Shown: positions 26,484 to 35,616, numbered from the stretch's first letter. The stretch is 64,000 nucleotides of DNA from Aminobacter anthyllidis (GCF_018555685.1 NZ_JAFLWW010000001.1:930001-994000); one strand, 5' to 3'. The notes: generated by a model from the sequence alone, not told the origin. Numbers and translations: made by a program.

Positions 26484-27389
26484 CTAGTGAACCGTGTCGA
26501 GTTCCCGCGCAGTCGTGAGAAATCCGACTGCCTCAGCCACCACCTTGGCGCTCGAAAGGATGCGCCGATGGCCGAGGCCGTCGGCCCAGAACAGCCTGAC
26601 ATGACCACCGGCTCCGGCCATGGCGCGCGCTTCGTTGGCCGACACTTCCCTGTCGTCGGGGGCGTGGATCACAAGCGTCGGGGTAGCCAGGCGCATCAGC
26701 AGCCTGGAACCGACGAACTGGCCGATCGGGGTGCCGGTCACGCGCTGCACCTGCCCCGAGATCGCGCGCTGCGTCTTGGGGCCAAGGTTCAGATAACGGC
26801 CGAAATCGTCGAACAGCTTGGGCATCGAATCAGGCGCGGCCACCAGCACCAGCCGCTTGGCTGGAAGCGGTTCAAACCCCTTGACCGTTCCGGCGGCAGC
26901 GTTGACGGCAACCGCACCGCCAAAGGAATGGCCGACGATCGCCTCGAACGGTCCGAACCACTGACCGGCAAGCGTGGCCGCCTCGACGGCCTTGGCCATG
27001 TCGAGCGCGCGGCCGAGCGAGCCACCATGGCCCGGCAGGTCGAGCGAGATCACCCTCAGGCCGGCATCCCTGTAGCCTTCGATCAGCGCTTGCATGTACT
27101 CGGTCCGCGAACGCCAGCCATGGATGACAAGCACGGTGCCATTGCCTGGCCCTTCGGGGCGAAACTCATGCATTGCCACGCAGCCGCGTTGCGTCTTGAT
27201 TCGGTGGTGGCGAGCCTCGGCCATGAAGCCAGACGCGTTGCCGATGGCACGCCTTTCACCTGCACTCAGGGAGCGCTGGCTTGGCGTTCGGCGGAATAGC
27301 TCGAATGCCGCGCGGCCGGCGAGACGTGGCGAAACCAGTTCGGCCGCACCGAACAGCCGCCGGATGACCTTCAGTCCGATTGATGCCAT
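26484..27389 (-). CDS. Alpha/beta hydrolase
   Basis: A 301-residue serine hydrolase. The oxyanion region is VLVIHGWRSRTEYM, the nucleophile elbow is VGHSFGGAVA, the acid lies near HAPDDREVSANEA and the catalytic His in DGLGHRRIL. The substrate is unknown; length and motifs fit carboxylesterase or lipase-like members. It is divergent from the MarR gene with only 27 bases between, so a MarR dimer bound at the two dyads there would control both genes. Confidence 0.88.
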   Translation of the reverse strand: MASIGLKVIRRLFGAAELVSPRLAGRAAFELFRRTPSQRSLSAGERRAIGNASGFMAEARHHRIKTQRGCVAMHEFRPEGPGNGTVLVIHGWRSRTEYMQALIEGYRDAGLRVISLDLPGHGGSLGRALDMAKAVEAATLAGQWFGPFEAIVGHSFGGAVAVNAAAGTVKGFEPLPAKRLVLVAAPDSMPKLFDDFGRYLNLGPKTQRAISGQVQRVTGTPIGQFVGSRLLMRLATPTLVIHAPDDREVSANEARAMAGAGGHVRLFWADGLGHRRILSSAKVVAEAVGFLTTARELDTVH

Positions 27390-27408
27390 AGTGGTCGTCC
27401 ATCCATAA

Positions 27409-27443
27409 GTTCAATCATGAACAATAATAGTTCAACAATGAAC
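27409..27443. promoter_or_regulatory. Paired MarR operators
   Basis: Two 14-base near-identical dyads, GTTCAATCATGAAC (27409-27422) and GTTCAACAATGAAC (27430-27443), start 21 bases apart, which is two helical turns. Arms are GTTCA/TGAAC. They overlap the first codons of the MarR gene and lie 20 bases from the divergent hydrolase start, the right place for autorepression and hydrolase control. Confidence 0.68.
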
Positions 27444-27887
27444 AATAAACAAGATTTGCCGTGGGATAACCCGCGGTTCAGAAACTGGGTTGCCGTGGCC
27501 AAGGCGTGCCACTCCATGGAGCGTGCCCTGGCGAGCGCGTTGCAGCCGCACGACCTCAAGCCGGCGCAGCTCGATGTCCTGATGAATCTCTATCGCCACC
27601 CCGGCATTTCGCAGCACGACCTGGCACGCAAGCTGCTGGTCGGGCGCTCGAACATCACCATGCTGCTGCCGCAGCTGGAAAAGCGCGCGCTGGTGCGGCG
27701 GGAAGCCGACGCCAAGGACCGCCGGGTCATGCGGCTGACGCTGACGGAAGAGGGCGGGATGCTGCTGATGCGGGCGCTGAAGACCTATGGCGCGTTGATC
27801 GAAAAGGCGATGAGCTCGTCAACGCCCGAACAATGCGACCTCATCGGCGCGCACATGCTGCGCGTCGCCGACGCCTTGAAGGAATAG
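27417..27887 (+). CDS. MarR-family transcriptional regulator
   Basis: A 156-residue winged-helix repressor. Core motifs are LDVLMNLYRHPGISQHDLARKL (helix-turn-helix) and the wing DAKDRRVMRLTLTEEG with the DRR signature. The start is uncertain: the ATG at 27417 and another at 27438 both lie inside the repeated dyads and neither has a ribosome site, so translation may be leaderless or start at the second ATG. It likely represses itself and the divergent hydrolase in response to a small phenolic or lipid-like ligand, as is usual in the family. Confidence 0.9.
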   Translation: MNNNSSTMNNKQDLPWDNPRFRNWVAVAKACHSMERALASALQPHDLKPAQLDVLMNLYRHPGISQHDLARKLLVGRSNITMLLPQLEKRALVRREADAKDRRVMRLTLTEEGGMLLMRALKTYGALIEKAMSSSTPEQCDLIGAHMLRVADALKE

Positions 27888-27891
27888 TCGC

Positions 27892-28776
27892 TCAGGCGGC
27901 TGCCCTGGCGGCCCGCCTGCCCCGCGGCGCTTCCACCTTTCCCATCGACCTGACGAAGCCGACTGCCGCGACCGCAAGGCCTGTCGCCAGTATCCACCAG
28001 CCCGGCCGGATCGTGTAGGAAAACTGCAAATTGGCCCACAGCACGCGGCTCGGCGGCACGCCGGTCGCCAGACCGTACCAGGCCGCCTCGACAATCACCG
28101 TCGACAGCGCCGCCAAAACTGCGATCGCGATGAGCACCAGCGGCGATGTCAGGCCGAAGCCACGCCAGTGTGCCACCCGGTAAAACATCAGGAGCATGAA
28201 GAAGCCCGCCATCAGCGTCGGCTCATAGACATCGGCCTTGGACTGTATGAAGAAGTGCAGCGCAGCCAGGATGGCGATGCCATAGACGATCTTGTGAAGC
28301 CGGTTCCAGTTGCGACCCAACTTCTTGATCGCCGCGTCGGTCGACGTCGCGCCAAGGGCGACAAGCCCGAGCAGCGCGACGAAGCCGATGGTCAGATAGA
28401 TGCGCAGCGCGATCTCGCTGACGACGCGGACCACATCCCAGTTCTGGTCGAAGAAGTAGAGCACGAGATGGCCGAGCGCGTAGGCGAGCGCGGCGATGCC
28501 GAGCATGCGCCGGATGAGAATCAGCTTCGGCCACTGCCCGATGCGGCGCAGCGGAGTCACGGCCAATGACATCAGCAGAAAGCGGATCGCCCAATCGCCG
28601 GTTTCATGGATGGCGGCGGTGAATGGCCGCGGACCGAGCAGCATGCTGGCGCCGGCGCCTTGCGGAAAGCCCTTCATCGCGTAGTAGCCAAGCAGCAGTG
28701 CCGGCACCAGCGTTCCGGCAAATGCCACAGCCTTCAGCGGCGATAGATTTCCGGCGCGGTCTGTCCAAGGCGTCAT
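27892..28776 (-). CDS. msrQ: MsrQ/YedZ heme-binding membrane subunit
   Basis: A 294-residue membrane protein with about six helices and the ferric-reductase-like fold. It passes quinone electrons to periplasmic MsrP, which repairs oxidised methionines. Diagnostic stretches are LAVTPLRRIG, RRMLGIAALAYALGHLVLYF and NWNRLHKIVYGIAILAALHF, with the heme histidines. No msrP gene lies on either side; the neighbours are MarR and a flavin oxidase-like gene, so it is an orphan here. Its stop is five bases from the convergent marR stop. Confidence 0.9.
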   Translation of the reverse strand: MTPWTDRAGNLSPLKAVAFAGTLVPALLLGYYAMKGFPQGAGASMLLGPRPFTAAIHETGDWAIRFLLMSLAVTPLRRIGQWPKLILIRRMLGIAALAYALGHLVLYFFDQNWDVVRVVSEIALRIYLTIGFVALLGLVALGATSTDAAIKKLGRNWNRLHKIVYGIAILAALHFFIQSKADVYEPTLMAGFFMLLMFYRVAHWRGFGLTSPLVLIAIAVLAALSTVIVEAAWYGLATGVPPSRVLWANLQFSYTIRPGWWILATGLAVAAVGFVRSMGKVEAPRGRRAARAAA

Positions 28777-28919
28777 TCAGGATAACTCCAGCAATTTTGC
28801 CGGTATACGTCGCGAAAGCCGTCGGAGTTACGCTGACTGCGATCACTTTGTTTTGAGGCCTGGAAGCCTGCTTTTCCTCATTCTTCCTGACTTCGCAGGA
28901 TTTTCCTACCGCAGGTCGC

Positions 28920-29531
28920 CTACCACATCGACTTCCTGGCGCGCTCCGGCCATTCGCGGTCATAGGTTTCGCCGTCGATGCTGGCGCGGCTGGTGACGGC
29001 AAGGATCTGTCCCGGCGTCGGCAGCGACTTGGGATCGACATGGCGCTCGGGATTCCACAGTTCCGAGCGGACGATCGCTCGCGCGCACTGGAAGTAGACG
29101 GCATCGACATCGATGACGGTCACCGAACGCGCTGGCTTGCCTTCGACGGTGAAGGAAGCACACAGTTCGGCATCGACGCTGATATGGGCACGGCCATTGA
29201 CGCGTAGTGTCGTCCCCGAGCCCGGCACCAGGAACAGCAGCGCGACGCGCGGATCGCGGATGATGTTCCTCAGCGAATCCGCACGGTTGTTGCCGCGGCG
29301 GTCCGGCATCATCAGCGTGCGCGGATCGTGGATGCGGACGAAGCCCGCAAGGTCGCCGCGCGGCGAGCAATCGAGCCCCTCGGGACCGCAGGTCGCCAGC
29401 GAGACGAAGGGCGAAGCTTCGATAAAGGCGGCATATTCGGGAATGACGTGATCGAGCTCCTTCACCAGCGAGGTTTCGCCGGCAACGCCATAGAGCGCCT
29501 CAAGCTGTTCCACCGTGGAAATGACCGACAT
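28920..29531 (-). CDS. Pyridoxamine-5'-phosphate oxidase-like FMN protein
   Basis: A 203-residue flavin-binding split-barrel protein of the PPOX family (the group known from DR2398/MSMEG_1061). Residues FVSLATCGPEGLDCSPRGD and DRRGNNRADSLRNIIRDPRV form the FMN site. It is not the PdxH of vitamin B6 synthesis, which has a different C-terminus. The reaction is unknown; relatives reduce F420 or flavin-linked substrates or bind heme. It lies downstream of the DUF971 gene on the same strand. Confidence 0.83.
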   Translation of the reverse strand: MSVISTVEQLEALYGVAGETSLVKELDHVIPEYAAFIEASPFVSLATCGPEGLDCSPRGDLAGFVRIHDPRTLMMPDRRGNNRADSLRNIIRDPRVALLFLVPGSGTTLRVNGRAHISVDAELCASFTVEGKPARSVTVIDVDAVYFQCARAIVRSELWNPERHVDPKSLPTPGQILAVTSRASIDGETYDREWPERARKSMW

Positions 29532-29596
29532 GTCCGTCCCCTCTTCGTGCTTCGATGCGATGCGCTTAGCCGGCCAATGTGAACGGCCAACGACAA

Positions 29597-29950
29597 TCAG
29601 CGTTCGCGGCTCATCCCCTTTTGCGCCAGCTCGTCAATATATTCCTGCCAGCGCTTGTCCTTGTCGTGGCCAAGCGTGTGCAGGTAGTTCCAGGTGAAGA
29701 TGCCGGTGTCGTGGAAATCGTCGAAGGTGATGCGCACGGCATAATTGCCGACCGGCTCGATCTTGAGGATGGCAACTTCCTTCTTTCCCGGCACGGTCAC
29801 GCGCTGCTCCGGCGAATGGCCCTGCACTTCGGCAGATGGAGAAAGCACACGCAGCAGTTCCGCCGAAAGCTCGAACGGGCGGTGGTCCGGAAACGTCACC
29901 GTCAACAGCTTGCGGTCCTTGGAGACCCTCAATTCCTTCGGTGCCGTCAT
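29597..29950 (-). CDS. DUF971 (GBBH-like N-terminal) protein
   Basis: A 117-residue protein of the DUF971 family, which matches the N-terminal domain of gamma-butyrobetaine hydroxylase. Typical stretches are LTVTFPDHRPFELSAELLR and the closing TGIFTWNYLHTLG. Family members are often fused or adjacent to Fe-S assembly proteins of the Mrp/ApbC type, so a role with iron-sulfur proteins is possible. It is divergent from moaA, itself an Fe-S enzyme. Confidence 0.82.
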   Translation of the reverse strand: MTAPKELRVSKDRKLLTVTFPDHRPFELSAELLRVLSPSAEVQGHSPEQRVTVPGKKEVAILKIEPVGNYAVRITFDDFHDTGIFTWNYLHTLGHDKDKRWQEYIDELAQKGMSRER

Positions 29951-30158
29951 GATCCGTCCTGCAGTTGTGAACCGCCTTTCACTACTGCGCTTCGAACGTT
30001 GCGGAAAGTGCTAAGACAGCGCCAAGACGGCAAAGCTGGCAGAGTCACTCCAAGGCAACAAACTTTCATCTTGATTGACATGCACAAGCGTACAACATAG
30101 CCATAATATGACAGGCGCTGGCCAAGGCGCCACGCAACGGGAAACGGAAGCGCAGACC

Positions 30159-31154
30159 ATGGATATGATCGATCCTTTCGGTCGCTCGATCAGTTATCTG
30201 CGCGTGTCGGTTACCGACCGCTGCGACTTCCGTTGCACCTATTGCATGGCCGAAGACATGGCCTTCCTGCCCAAGAAGGACCTGCTGTCGCTCGAGGAGC
30301 TCGACAGGCTTTGCACGGTTTTCATCGAGAAGGGTGTCAAGAAGCTGCGTCTGACCGGCGGCGAACCGCTGGTGCGCAAGAATGTCATGCATCTCATCCG
30401 CCAGCTGTCGCGCCATCTCGACAGCGGCGCGCTGGAAGAACTGACGCTTACGACCAACGGCTCGCAGCTGTCGCGCTTCGCAGCTGAACTGGCCGATTGT
30501 GGCGTCAAGCGCATCAATGTTTCGCTCGACACGCTCGACCCCGACAAGTTCCACGCCATCACCCGCTGGGGCCATCTCGCCAAGGTGATGGAAGGCATCG
30601 ACGCCGCCCAGGCGGCCGGCCTGCACATCAAGATCAATGCGGTTGCGCTCAAGGGCTTCAACGATGCCGAGATCCCCGAGATTCTGCGCTGGGCCAATGG
30701 CCGCGGCATGGACCTGACGGTCATCGAGACGATGCCGATGGGCGAGATCGATGCCGACCGCACCGACCAGTACCTGCCACTGTCGCTACTGAGGGCCAAT
30801 CTCGAGCGCCAGTTCACGCTGACCGACATCCCGTTCAAGACAGGCGGGCCGGCACGTTACGTCAATGTCGCCGAAACCGGCGGCAAGCTCGGCTTCATCA
30901 CGCCGATGACGCATAATTTCTGCGAGAGCTGCAATCGCGTACGCCTGACCTGCACCGGCACGCTCTACATGTGCCTCGGCCAGGAGGACGCAGCCGACCT
31001 CAGGGCGCCACTGCGCGCGTCCGAAGGCAACGAACTCTTGGCGAACGCCATCGACGAGGCGATCGGACGCAAGCCGAAGGGCCACGATTTCGTCATCGAC
31101 CGCCGCACCAATCGCCCATCCGTCTCGCGCCACATGAGCGTGACCGGCGGCTGA
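30159..31154 (+). CDS. moaA: GTP 3',8-cyclase (molybdenum cofactor)
   Basis: Radical-SAM enzyme that starts molybdenum cofactor synthesis by cyclising GTP with MoaC. The protein is 331 residues. The SAM cluster is in CDFRCTYC (Cx3Cx2C), the C-terminal cluster in [15 protein letters not shown], and the last two residues are the required Gly-Gly (MSVTGG). A second in-frame ATG follows two codons later, and 28 upstream codons are also open. mobA and mobB lie 1.5 kb downstream on the same strand, so this is a partial cofactor cluster; moaC, moaD and moaE are not in the window. Confidence 0.97.
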   Translation: MDMIDPFGRSISYLRVSVTDRCDFRCTYCMAEDMAFLPKKDLLSLEELDRLCTVFIEKGVKKLRLTGGEPLVRKNVMHLIRQLSRHLDSGALEELTLTTNGSQLSRFAAELADCGVKRINVSLDTLDPDKFHAITRWGHLAKVMEGIDAAQAAGLHIKINAVALKGFNDAEIPEILRWANGRGMDLTVIETMPMGEIDADRTDQYLPLSLLRANLERQFTLTDIPFKTGGPARYVNVAETGGKLGFITPMTHNFCESCNRVRLTCTGTLYMCLGQEDAADLRAPLRASEGNELLANAIDEAIGRKPKGHDFVIDRRTNRPSVSRHMSVTGG

Positions 31155-31211
31155 GCGGCGCGGCATCCACTCGCCACGCGTGACTGCTTTTGTCGAAGGG
31201 GTACTGGTGGC

Positions 31212-31682
31212 ATGGCTTACCGGCTCGCAAAGACGCTGTCCGCAATGACGCTGGCGATGGTGATCGCACTACCTGCTCTGGCCAAGCCGTTCATCTACAC
31301 CAATGCGCGCTTCGGAACCTCGGTGACGTTTCCGCTCGAAGTCTTCCCCGAGCGGGCCGAGCCGCCGGAGAACGGCGACGGCATAACTTTCCTGGCGGCG
31401 GATGGGGCGAGCCTCGCCATCTACGGCTCCAACAATGCGCTCGAGCAGACACCAAAGCAGCTCGCCGACATGAGCTCCGAGGGTCTCGAGGTCACTTACC
31501 GAAAGCTGGGCAAGGATTGGGTGGTGCTTTCGGGCAATGACGGCACCGACATTTTCTACCACCGCCTCGAATTCGGCCGCGCCGGCGTCATCCATGCCTT
31601 CCTGCTCAAATACCCCGCGTCGGCCAAGGCCAGATACGACCCGCTGGTCAGCGCCATCGCCGAAAGCCTCAACGGCCCGTGA
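31212..31682 (+). CDS. Exported protein, function unknown
   Basis: A 156-residue protein with a Sec signal peptide (TLAMVIALPALA-KPF). The mature part starts FIYTNARFGTSVTFPLEVFP and continues as an alpha/beta fold without cysteines; the DGTDIFYHRLEF stretch is the most conserved-looking. Not assigned to a named family by eye. It sits between moaA and the EamA transporter, with gaps of 57 and 91 bases, so operon membership is unclear. It is likely periplasmic. Confidence 0.75.
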   Translation: MAYRLAKTLSAMTLAMVIALPALAKPFIYTNARFGTSVTFPLEVFPERAEPPENGDGITFLAADGASLAIYGSNNALEQTPKQLADMSSEGLEVTYRKLGKDWVVLSGNDGTDIFYHRLEFGRAGVIHAFLLKYPASAKARYDPLVSAIAESLNGP

Positions 31683-31773
31683 GGCCGAATGAACCCTGGT
31701 CCATCTGATTGGCATTGCTGTTTCGCGCACCGGTGCTAAAGCCGTAGGCAACAGCAGCAACCGGAAAGCCGAA

Positions 31774-32694
31774 GTGCCACTTTCCTCTAATGTTCGCGGC
31801 GCCACGTTCATGGTTGTCGCGATGGCAGCCTTCACCTTCAACGACACGCTGAGCAAGCTCGCCGCCCAGACGATCAATCCGGGCCAGCTGATGCTGGTGC
31901 GTGGGCTGTTCGCCACAACGCTGATCAGCCTTCTCGCCTGGCAGCAGGGAGCCTTGAAGGGCTACCGCGACTACTGGCATCCGATGGTATTCCTGCGCCT
32001 TGTCAGCGAGGTTGGCGGCACCGTGTGTTTTCTCGCCGCCCTGCCCCATCTGCCGCTCGCCAACATTTCCGCAGTGCTCCAGGCGCTGCCATTGGCCGTG
32101 ACGATGGGCGCGGCACTGTTTCTGGGCGAGAGCGTCGGCTGGCGCCGCTGGCTGGCCATCGCCGCCGGCTTTGGCGGCGTGCTGATCATCGTCCGGCCAG
32201 GCTTCGAAGGCTTCAACGCGTTTTCGTTGCTGGCCCTGCTTTCGGTCGCCTTCTGCGCCGTGCGGGACCTGGCAACACGAAAGATCCCCGGGCACATCCC
32301 CTCCTTGTTCGTCTCGACCACCACCACCATCATCATCACCATCACCGGGGCCCTGACGATCGTGCCTTTCGGCGGCTGGGTTCCGATGACGCTCAACCTC
32401 GTCGGGTTTCTGGCGGGTGCAGCGGTGCTGGTGCTGTTCGGCTACCAGTTCGTCATCATGGCAATGCGTGAAGGCGAAATCTCCTTCATCGCGCCGTTCC
32501 GCTACACCGCCCTGATCTGGGCGCTCTCGCTCAGCGTCTTCGTGTTCGGCGACATCCCCGACTTCGCGATGATATCCGGTGCTGCCGTGATCGTTGCCTC
32601 CGGCCTCTATTCGCTCTATCGCGAACGCGTCGTCGGCAAAGGCCGGCCGGCAGCCGAAAGCACCAGCGCCTCTATGGCGCCCGACGGGATCTAG
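31774..32694 (+). CDS. DMT-superfamily (EamA) transporter
   Basis: A 306-residue inner-membrane protein with ten hydrophobic segments arranged as two EamA repeats. It starts with GTG after GGAAAGCC. It ends two bases before mobA, so the genes are translationally close. EamA proteins export amino acids, purines or other metabolites; no substrate can be assigned. A Thr/Ile-rich stretch (STTTTIIITITGA) forms the start of one helix. Confidence 0.88.
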   Translation: MPLSSNVRGATFMVVAMAAFTFNDTLSKLAAQTINPGQLMLVRGLFATTLISLLAWQQGALKGYRDYWHPMVFLRLVSEVGGTVCFLAALPHLPLANISAVLQALPLAVTMGAALFLGESVGWRRWLAIAAGFGGVLIIVRPGFEGFNAFSLLALLSVAFCAVRDLATRKIPGHIPSLFVSTTTTIIITITGALTIVPFGGWVPMTLNLVGFLAGAAVLVLFGYQFVIMAMREGEISFIAPFRYTALIWALSLSVFVFGDIPDFAMISGAAVIVASGLYSLYRERVVGKGRPAAESTSASMAPDGI

Positions 32695-32696
32695 GC

Positions 32697-33320
32697 ATGG
32701 CAGGGCACATCGCAGGGCTCATCCTCGCCGGCGGCCGATCGAGCCGGATGGGCGGCACCGACAAGACGCTTCTGGAACTTGGCGGTCGTCCCCTGACTGG
32801 TCTGGTGCTGGATCGCCTTCAGCCGCAGGTCGGTCAGATCGTCATTAACACCAATGCCGACCACGCGCTTTTCGCCGACTTCGGCGTCGACGTCATCAGC
32901 GACACGATATCGGGTTATCAGGGACCGCTGGCCGGAATCCTGGCTGGGCTGGAGTGGGCAGCCGACAAGCCTGACGTCACCCATCTCCTTAGTGTTGCCG
33001 GCGACACGCCTTTCTTCCCGGACGATCTTGCCCGGCGACTGGCCGCGCATTCTGGCGCTAGTCGTGGCGCCGTAGCCACCTCGCGCGGACGCGTGCATCC
33101 CACTTTCGCGCTATGGCCGGTTTCGCTTCGCGACGCGCTTGCGACCTTTCTGGAAAGCGGCGATACCCGAAGGGTAATGACGTTCATCGAGCAGGCAGGC
33201 TTAAACGTGGTGGATTTCCCGGTCGAACAGCGTGGCGCAACGACAGTCGACCCATTCTTCAACATCAATACGCCCGAAGACCTCGCCGACGCCAAGCGCC
33301 TTTTCGGTGGAGCGTATTGA
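32697..33320 (+). CDS. mobA: Molybdenum cofactor guanylyltransferase
   Basis: Transfers GMP from GTP to molybdopterin to give the bis-MGD form used by DMSO-reductase-type enzymes. The protein is 207 residues. The nucleotide loop LILAGGRSSRMGGTDK is diagnostic, followed by GPLAGILAGLEWA and the Mg-binding SVAGDTPFFP. It starts two bases after the EamA gene and its TGA stop overlaps the ATG of mobB by one base, so both cofactor genes are coupled. Confidence 0.95.
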   Translation: MAGHIAGLILAGGRSSRMGGTDKTLLELGGRPLTGLVLDRLQPQVGQIVINTNADHALFADFGVDVISDTISGYQGPLAGILAGLEWAADKPDVTHLLSVAGDTPFFPDDLARRLAAHSGASRGAVATSRGRVHPTFALWPVSLRDALATFLESGDTRRVMTFIEQAGLNVVDFPVEQRGATTVDPFFNINTPEDLADAKRLFGGAY

Positions 33321-33832
33321 TGGCGCATCGGGTTTTCGGCATCACCGGCTGGAAGAACTCCGGCAAGACGACATTGACCGAACGCCTGGTGACGGAACTG
33401 GTCGGACGCGGCTGGAGGGTGTCGACCATCAAGCATGCCCACCACGACTTCGACATCGACAAGCCGGGTGCCGACAGCTTTCGCCATCGCCAGGCCGGTG
33501 CCACCGAAGTTGCCATCGTGTCGGGGCGCCGCTGGGCGTTGATGCATGAGCTGCGAAACGAAAACGAGCCCACACTCGACGAGGTCCTGGCAAGGATCGC
33601 GCCTTGCGATCTCGTTCTTGTCGAAGGCTACAAGCGCGAGCACCATCTCAAGATCGAGGCACGCCGGCTCGAGGCCAAGGACCGCTCGCCGCTGACATCG
33701 AACGACCCCTCGATCGTCGCCATTGCCTCCGACCATGCGGTCGAGGGCGAGCAGGTTCCGGTGTTCGGCATCGACGACATCAAGGCGATCGCCGACTTTG
33801 TCGAAGCGCGGACCGGACTTGCCGCGCACTGA
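33320..33832 (+). CDS. mobB: Molybdopterin-guanine dinucleotide adapter GTPase
   Basis: P-loop protein of 170 residues that binds GTP and helps MobA. The N-terminal Walker A is GITGWKNSGKTT and it has the family motif TIKHAHHDFDIDKPGADSFR, then LVLVEGYKRE. The ATG shares its A with the mobA stop (TGATG). The frame is open far upstream inside mobA but that part is a shadow. mobB is absent from many genomes that have mobA and is usually non-essential. Confidence 0.94.
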   Translation: MAHRVFGITGWKNSGKTTLTERLVTELVGRGWRVSTIKHAHHDFDIDKPGADSFRHRQAGATEVAIVSGRRWALMHELRNENEPTLDEVLARIAPCDLVLVEGYKREHHLKIEARRLEAKDRSPLTSNDPSIVAIASDHAVEGEQVPVFGIDDIKAIADFVEARTGLAAH

Positions 33833-33992
33833 CGCAACGTCACCACGCTTGCCCGATGCCGGCGGCGCAAAACCCCTTTTCATGATTGATTTTTAACTGA
33901 AAACAGTGGGAGTATCGCCGCCAGCGGCGGAGTTCATCCGCTCAACGGCCGCCATGGACGGGAACCGGCCGAAGCGAAGAGAGAGGAACATC

Positions 33993-34769
33993 ATGGGTAT
34001 TTCCAAGCGTATTGCCCTGGCTGCGACTGCGGCCCTGGCGCTCACCATCGGTATGGCGCAGGCGCAGGAAAAGACAATCAAGATCGCCACAGAAGGCGCA
34101 TACCCTCCCTACAACAGCTTGACCTCCGACGGTAAGCTCGTCGGCTTCGACGTCGACATCGCCAACGCGCTTTGCGAAGAGATGAAGGCCAAGTGCGAAA
34201 TCGTCGCCCAGGAATGGGACGGCATGATCCCCGCGCTCCAGGCCGGCAAGTTCGACGCCATCATCGCCCAGATGTCGATCACGCCCGAGCGCAAGGAGAA
34301 GATCGACTTCTCCAAGAAGTACATCAACACCCCAGCCGTCATCGCCGTCGCCAAGGACAGCGACATCAAGGGCGTAACCAAGGAAGACCTCGCCGGCAAG
34401 AAGATCGGCGTCCAAGGCTCGACCATTCATTACAACTATGCCGAGAAGGTCTTCACCGACAGCGAGATCAAGTCGTACCCGACCGCTGAGGAGTACAAGC
34501 TCGATATGGCGAACGGCCGTCTCGATGCGGTCGGCGACGACGCCGTGACCATGGGTGCCTGGCTGGAGACGCCGGACGGCGCATGCTGCAAGATCGTCGG
34601 CACGATCCCGAACATGCCTGAGATCCACGGCGACGGCGCCGGTGTCGGCGTGCGCAAGGGAGATGCGCTCGCGGATCAGTTCTCCGCAGCCATCGAGGCC
34701 ATCCGCGCCAACGGAAAGTACAAGGAAATCAACGACAAGTACTTCAAGTTCGACGCATACGGCAGCTAA
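33993..34769 (+). CDS. Polar amino-acid ABC transporter, substrate-binding protein
   Basis: Periplasmic binding protein of family 3, 258 residues. A signal peptide ends GMAQAQ-EK and the mature part starts KTIKIATEGAYPPYNS, then GFDVDIANAL and the SIT-type signature FDAIIAQMSITPERKE. Two cysteines (CEEMKAKC) form the loop disulfide seen in lysine/arginine/ornithine and octopine/nopaline binders. GAGAGGAAC gives the start a strong ribosome site. Two permease genes follow after a stem-loop. The exact ligand is unknown; a basic amino acid or opine is likely. Confidence 0.92.
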   Translation: MGISKRIALAATAALALTIGMAQAQEKTIKIATEGAYPPYNSLTSDGKLVGFDVDIANALCEEMKAKCEIVAQEWDGMIPALQAGKFDAIIAQMSITPERKEKIDFSKKYINTPAVIAVAKDSDIKGVTKEDLAGKKIGVQGSTIHYNYAEKVFTDSEIKSYPTAEEYKLDMANGRLDAVGDDAVTMGAWLETPDGACCKIVGTIPNMPEIHGDGAGVGVRKGDALADQFSAAIEAIRANGKYKEINDKYFKFDAYGS

Positions 34770-34797
34770 GACGTCAATGCTGTGAAAACTGAACAAG

Positions 34798-34818
34798 CGG
34801 CGGGACAAGTTCCCGCCG
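34798..34818 (+). terminator. Intercistronic stem-loop between binding-protein and permease genes
   Basis: Stem CGGCGGGA/TCCCGCCG (34798-34805 and 34811-34818) with a 5-base loop, followed only by TTTGG. It lies 29 bases after the binding-protein stop. Such structures let the binding protein be made in excess over the permease by partial termination or mRNA protection. Confidence 0.6.
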
Positions 34819-34902
34819 TTTGGCTATCATAAGCACAACGACAAGCCGTCATCAAAGGCGGCGGCACTCCTGCAAGGGGAGGCCAACGGGGACAGCATAC
34901 CG

Positions 34903-35616
34903 ATGCAAAGCGTGTGGGCGCTTCTGAGTTTCGGGCCTGACGGATGGGGTGACGATATCGCCTATGGCGTGCTCGTCACAGTTTCGCTTGCCCTGGTGAC
35001 ATTGCCGCTCGGCCTGCTGATCGGCTTTCTGGTCGCGCTCGCCAAGCAGTCGAGCGAACCGGCCATGCGGCTGGCCGGCAACATCTACACCACCATTTTC
35101 CGCGGCCTGCCGGAACTGCTGACGCTGTTCCTGGTGTTCTACGGCGCACAGATCGGCATCCAGCAGGCGGTGCGGCTGGTGCGCCCGGAGGCCGTTGTCG
35201 AGATCAACAGCTTCGTCGCCGGCATGGTTGCTCTTGGCGTCGTCTTTTCGTCCTACGCCAGCGAGGTTTTCCTCTCGGCCTTCCGCGCCATCCCGCGCGG
35301 CCAGTATGAGGGCGGCTTTTCGATCGGCCTGTCGCCGCGCCAGACGATGCGGCTGGTGATCCTGCCGCAGCTTGTGCGCATCGCCCTGCCCGGCCTGTCC
35401 AACCTCTGGCTCATTCTGCTCAAGGACACTGCCCTGGTCTCGGCCGTCGGGCTGACCGACATCGTCCGCCAGAGCAGCATCGCCGCGCGCGTTACCAAGC
35501 ACGCATTCCTGTTCTTCGGCGTCGCCTGCCTGATCTATCTCGCGCTCGCCATCATCTCGTCCTTCGGCATCCACGCCATCGAGCGCTGGGTCGGCAAGCG
35601 GGAGGCACAGCGATGA
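34903..35616 (+). CDS. Polar amino-acid ABC transporter permease (HisQ type)
   Basis: A 237-residue inner-membrane permease of the HisQ/ArtQ group, with five hydrophobic segments and the EAA loop region around GGFSIGLSPRQTMRLVILPQ that contacts the ATPase. RGLPELLTLFLVFYG is the family signature. Its stop overlaps the next permease gene by four bases. The ATP-binding subunit that should follow is missing from this cluster. Confidence 0.92.
   Translation: MQSVWALLSFGPDGWGDDIAYGVLVTVSLALVTLPLGLLIGFLVALAKQSSEPAMRLAGNIYTTIFRGLPELLTLFLVFYGAQIGIQQAVRLVRPEAVVEINSFVAGMVALGVVFSSYASEVFLSAFRAIPRGQYEGGFSIGLSPRQTMRLVILPQLVRIALPGLSNLWLILLKDTALVSAVGLTDIVRQSSIAARVTKHAFLFFGVACLIYLALAIISSFGIHAIERWVGKREAQR

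Noticed and set aside
32318-32346. Run of ten His codons in one frame, like an affinity tag
   Set aside because: It is an out-of-frame reading of the Thr/Ile-rich stretch STTTTIIITITGA of the EamA transporter; not an artificial tag.
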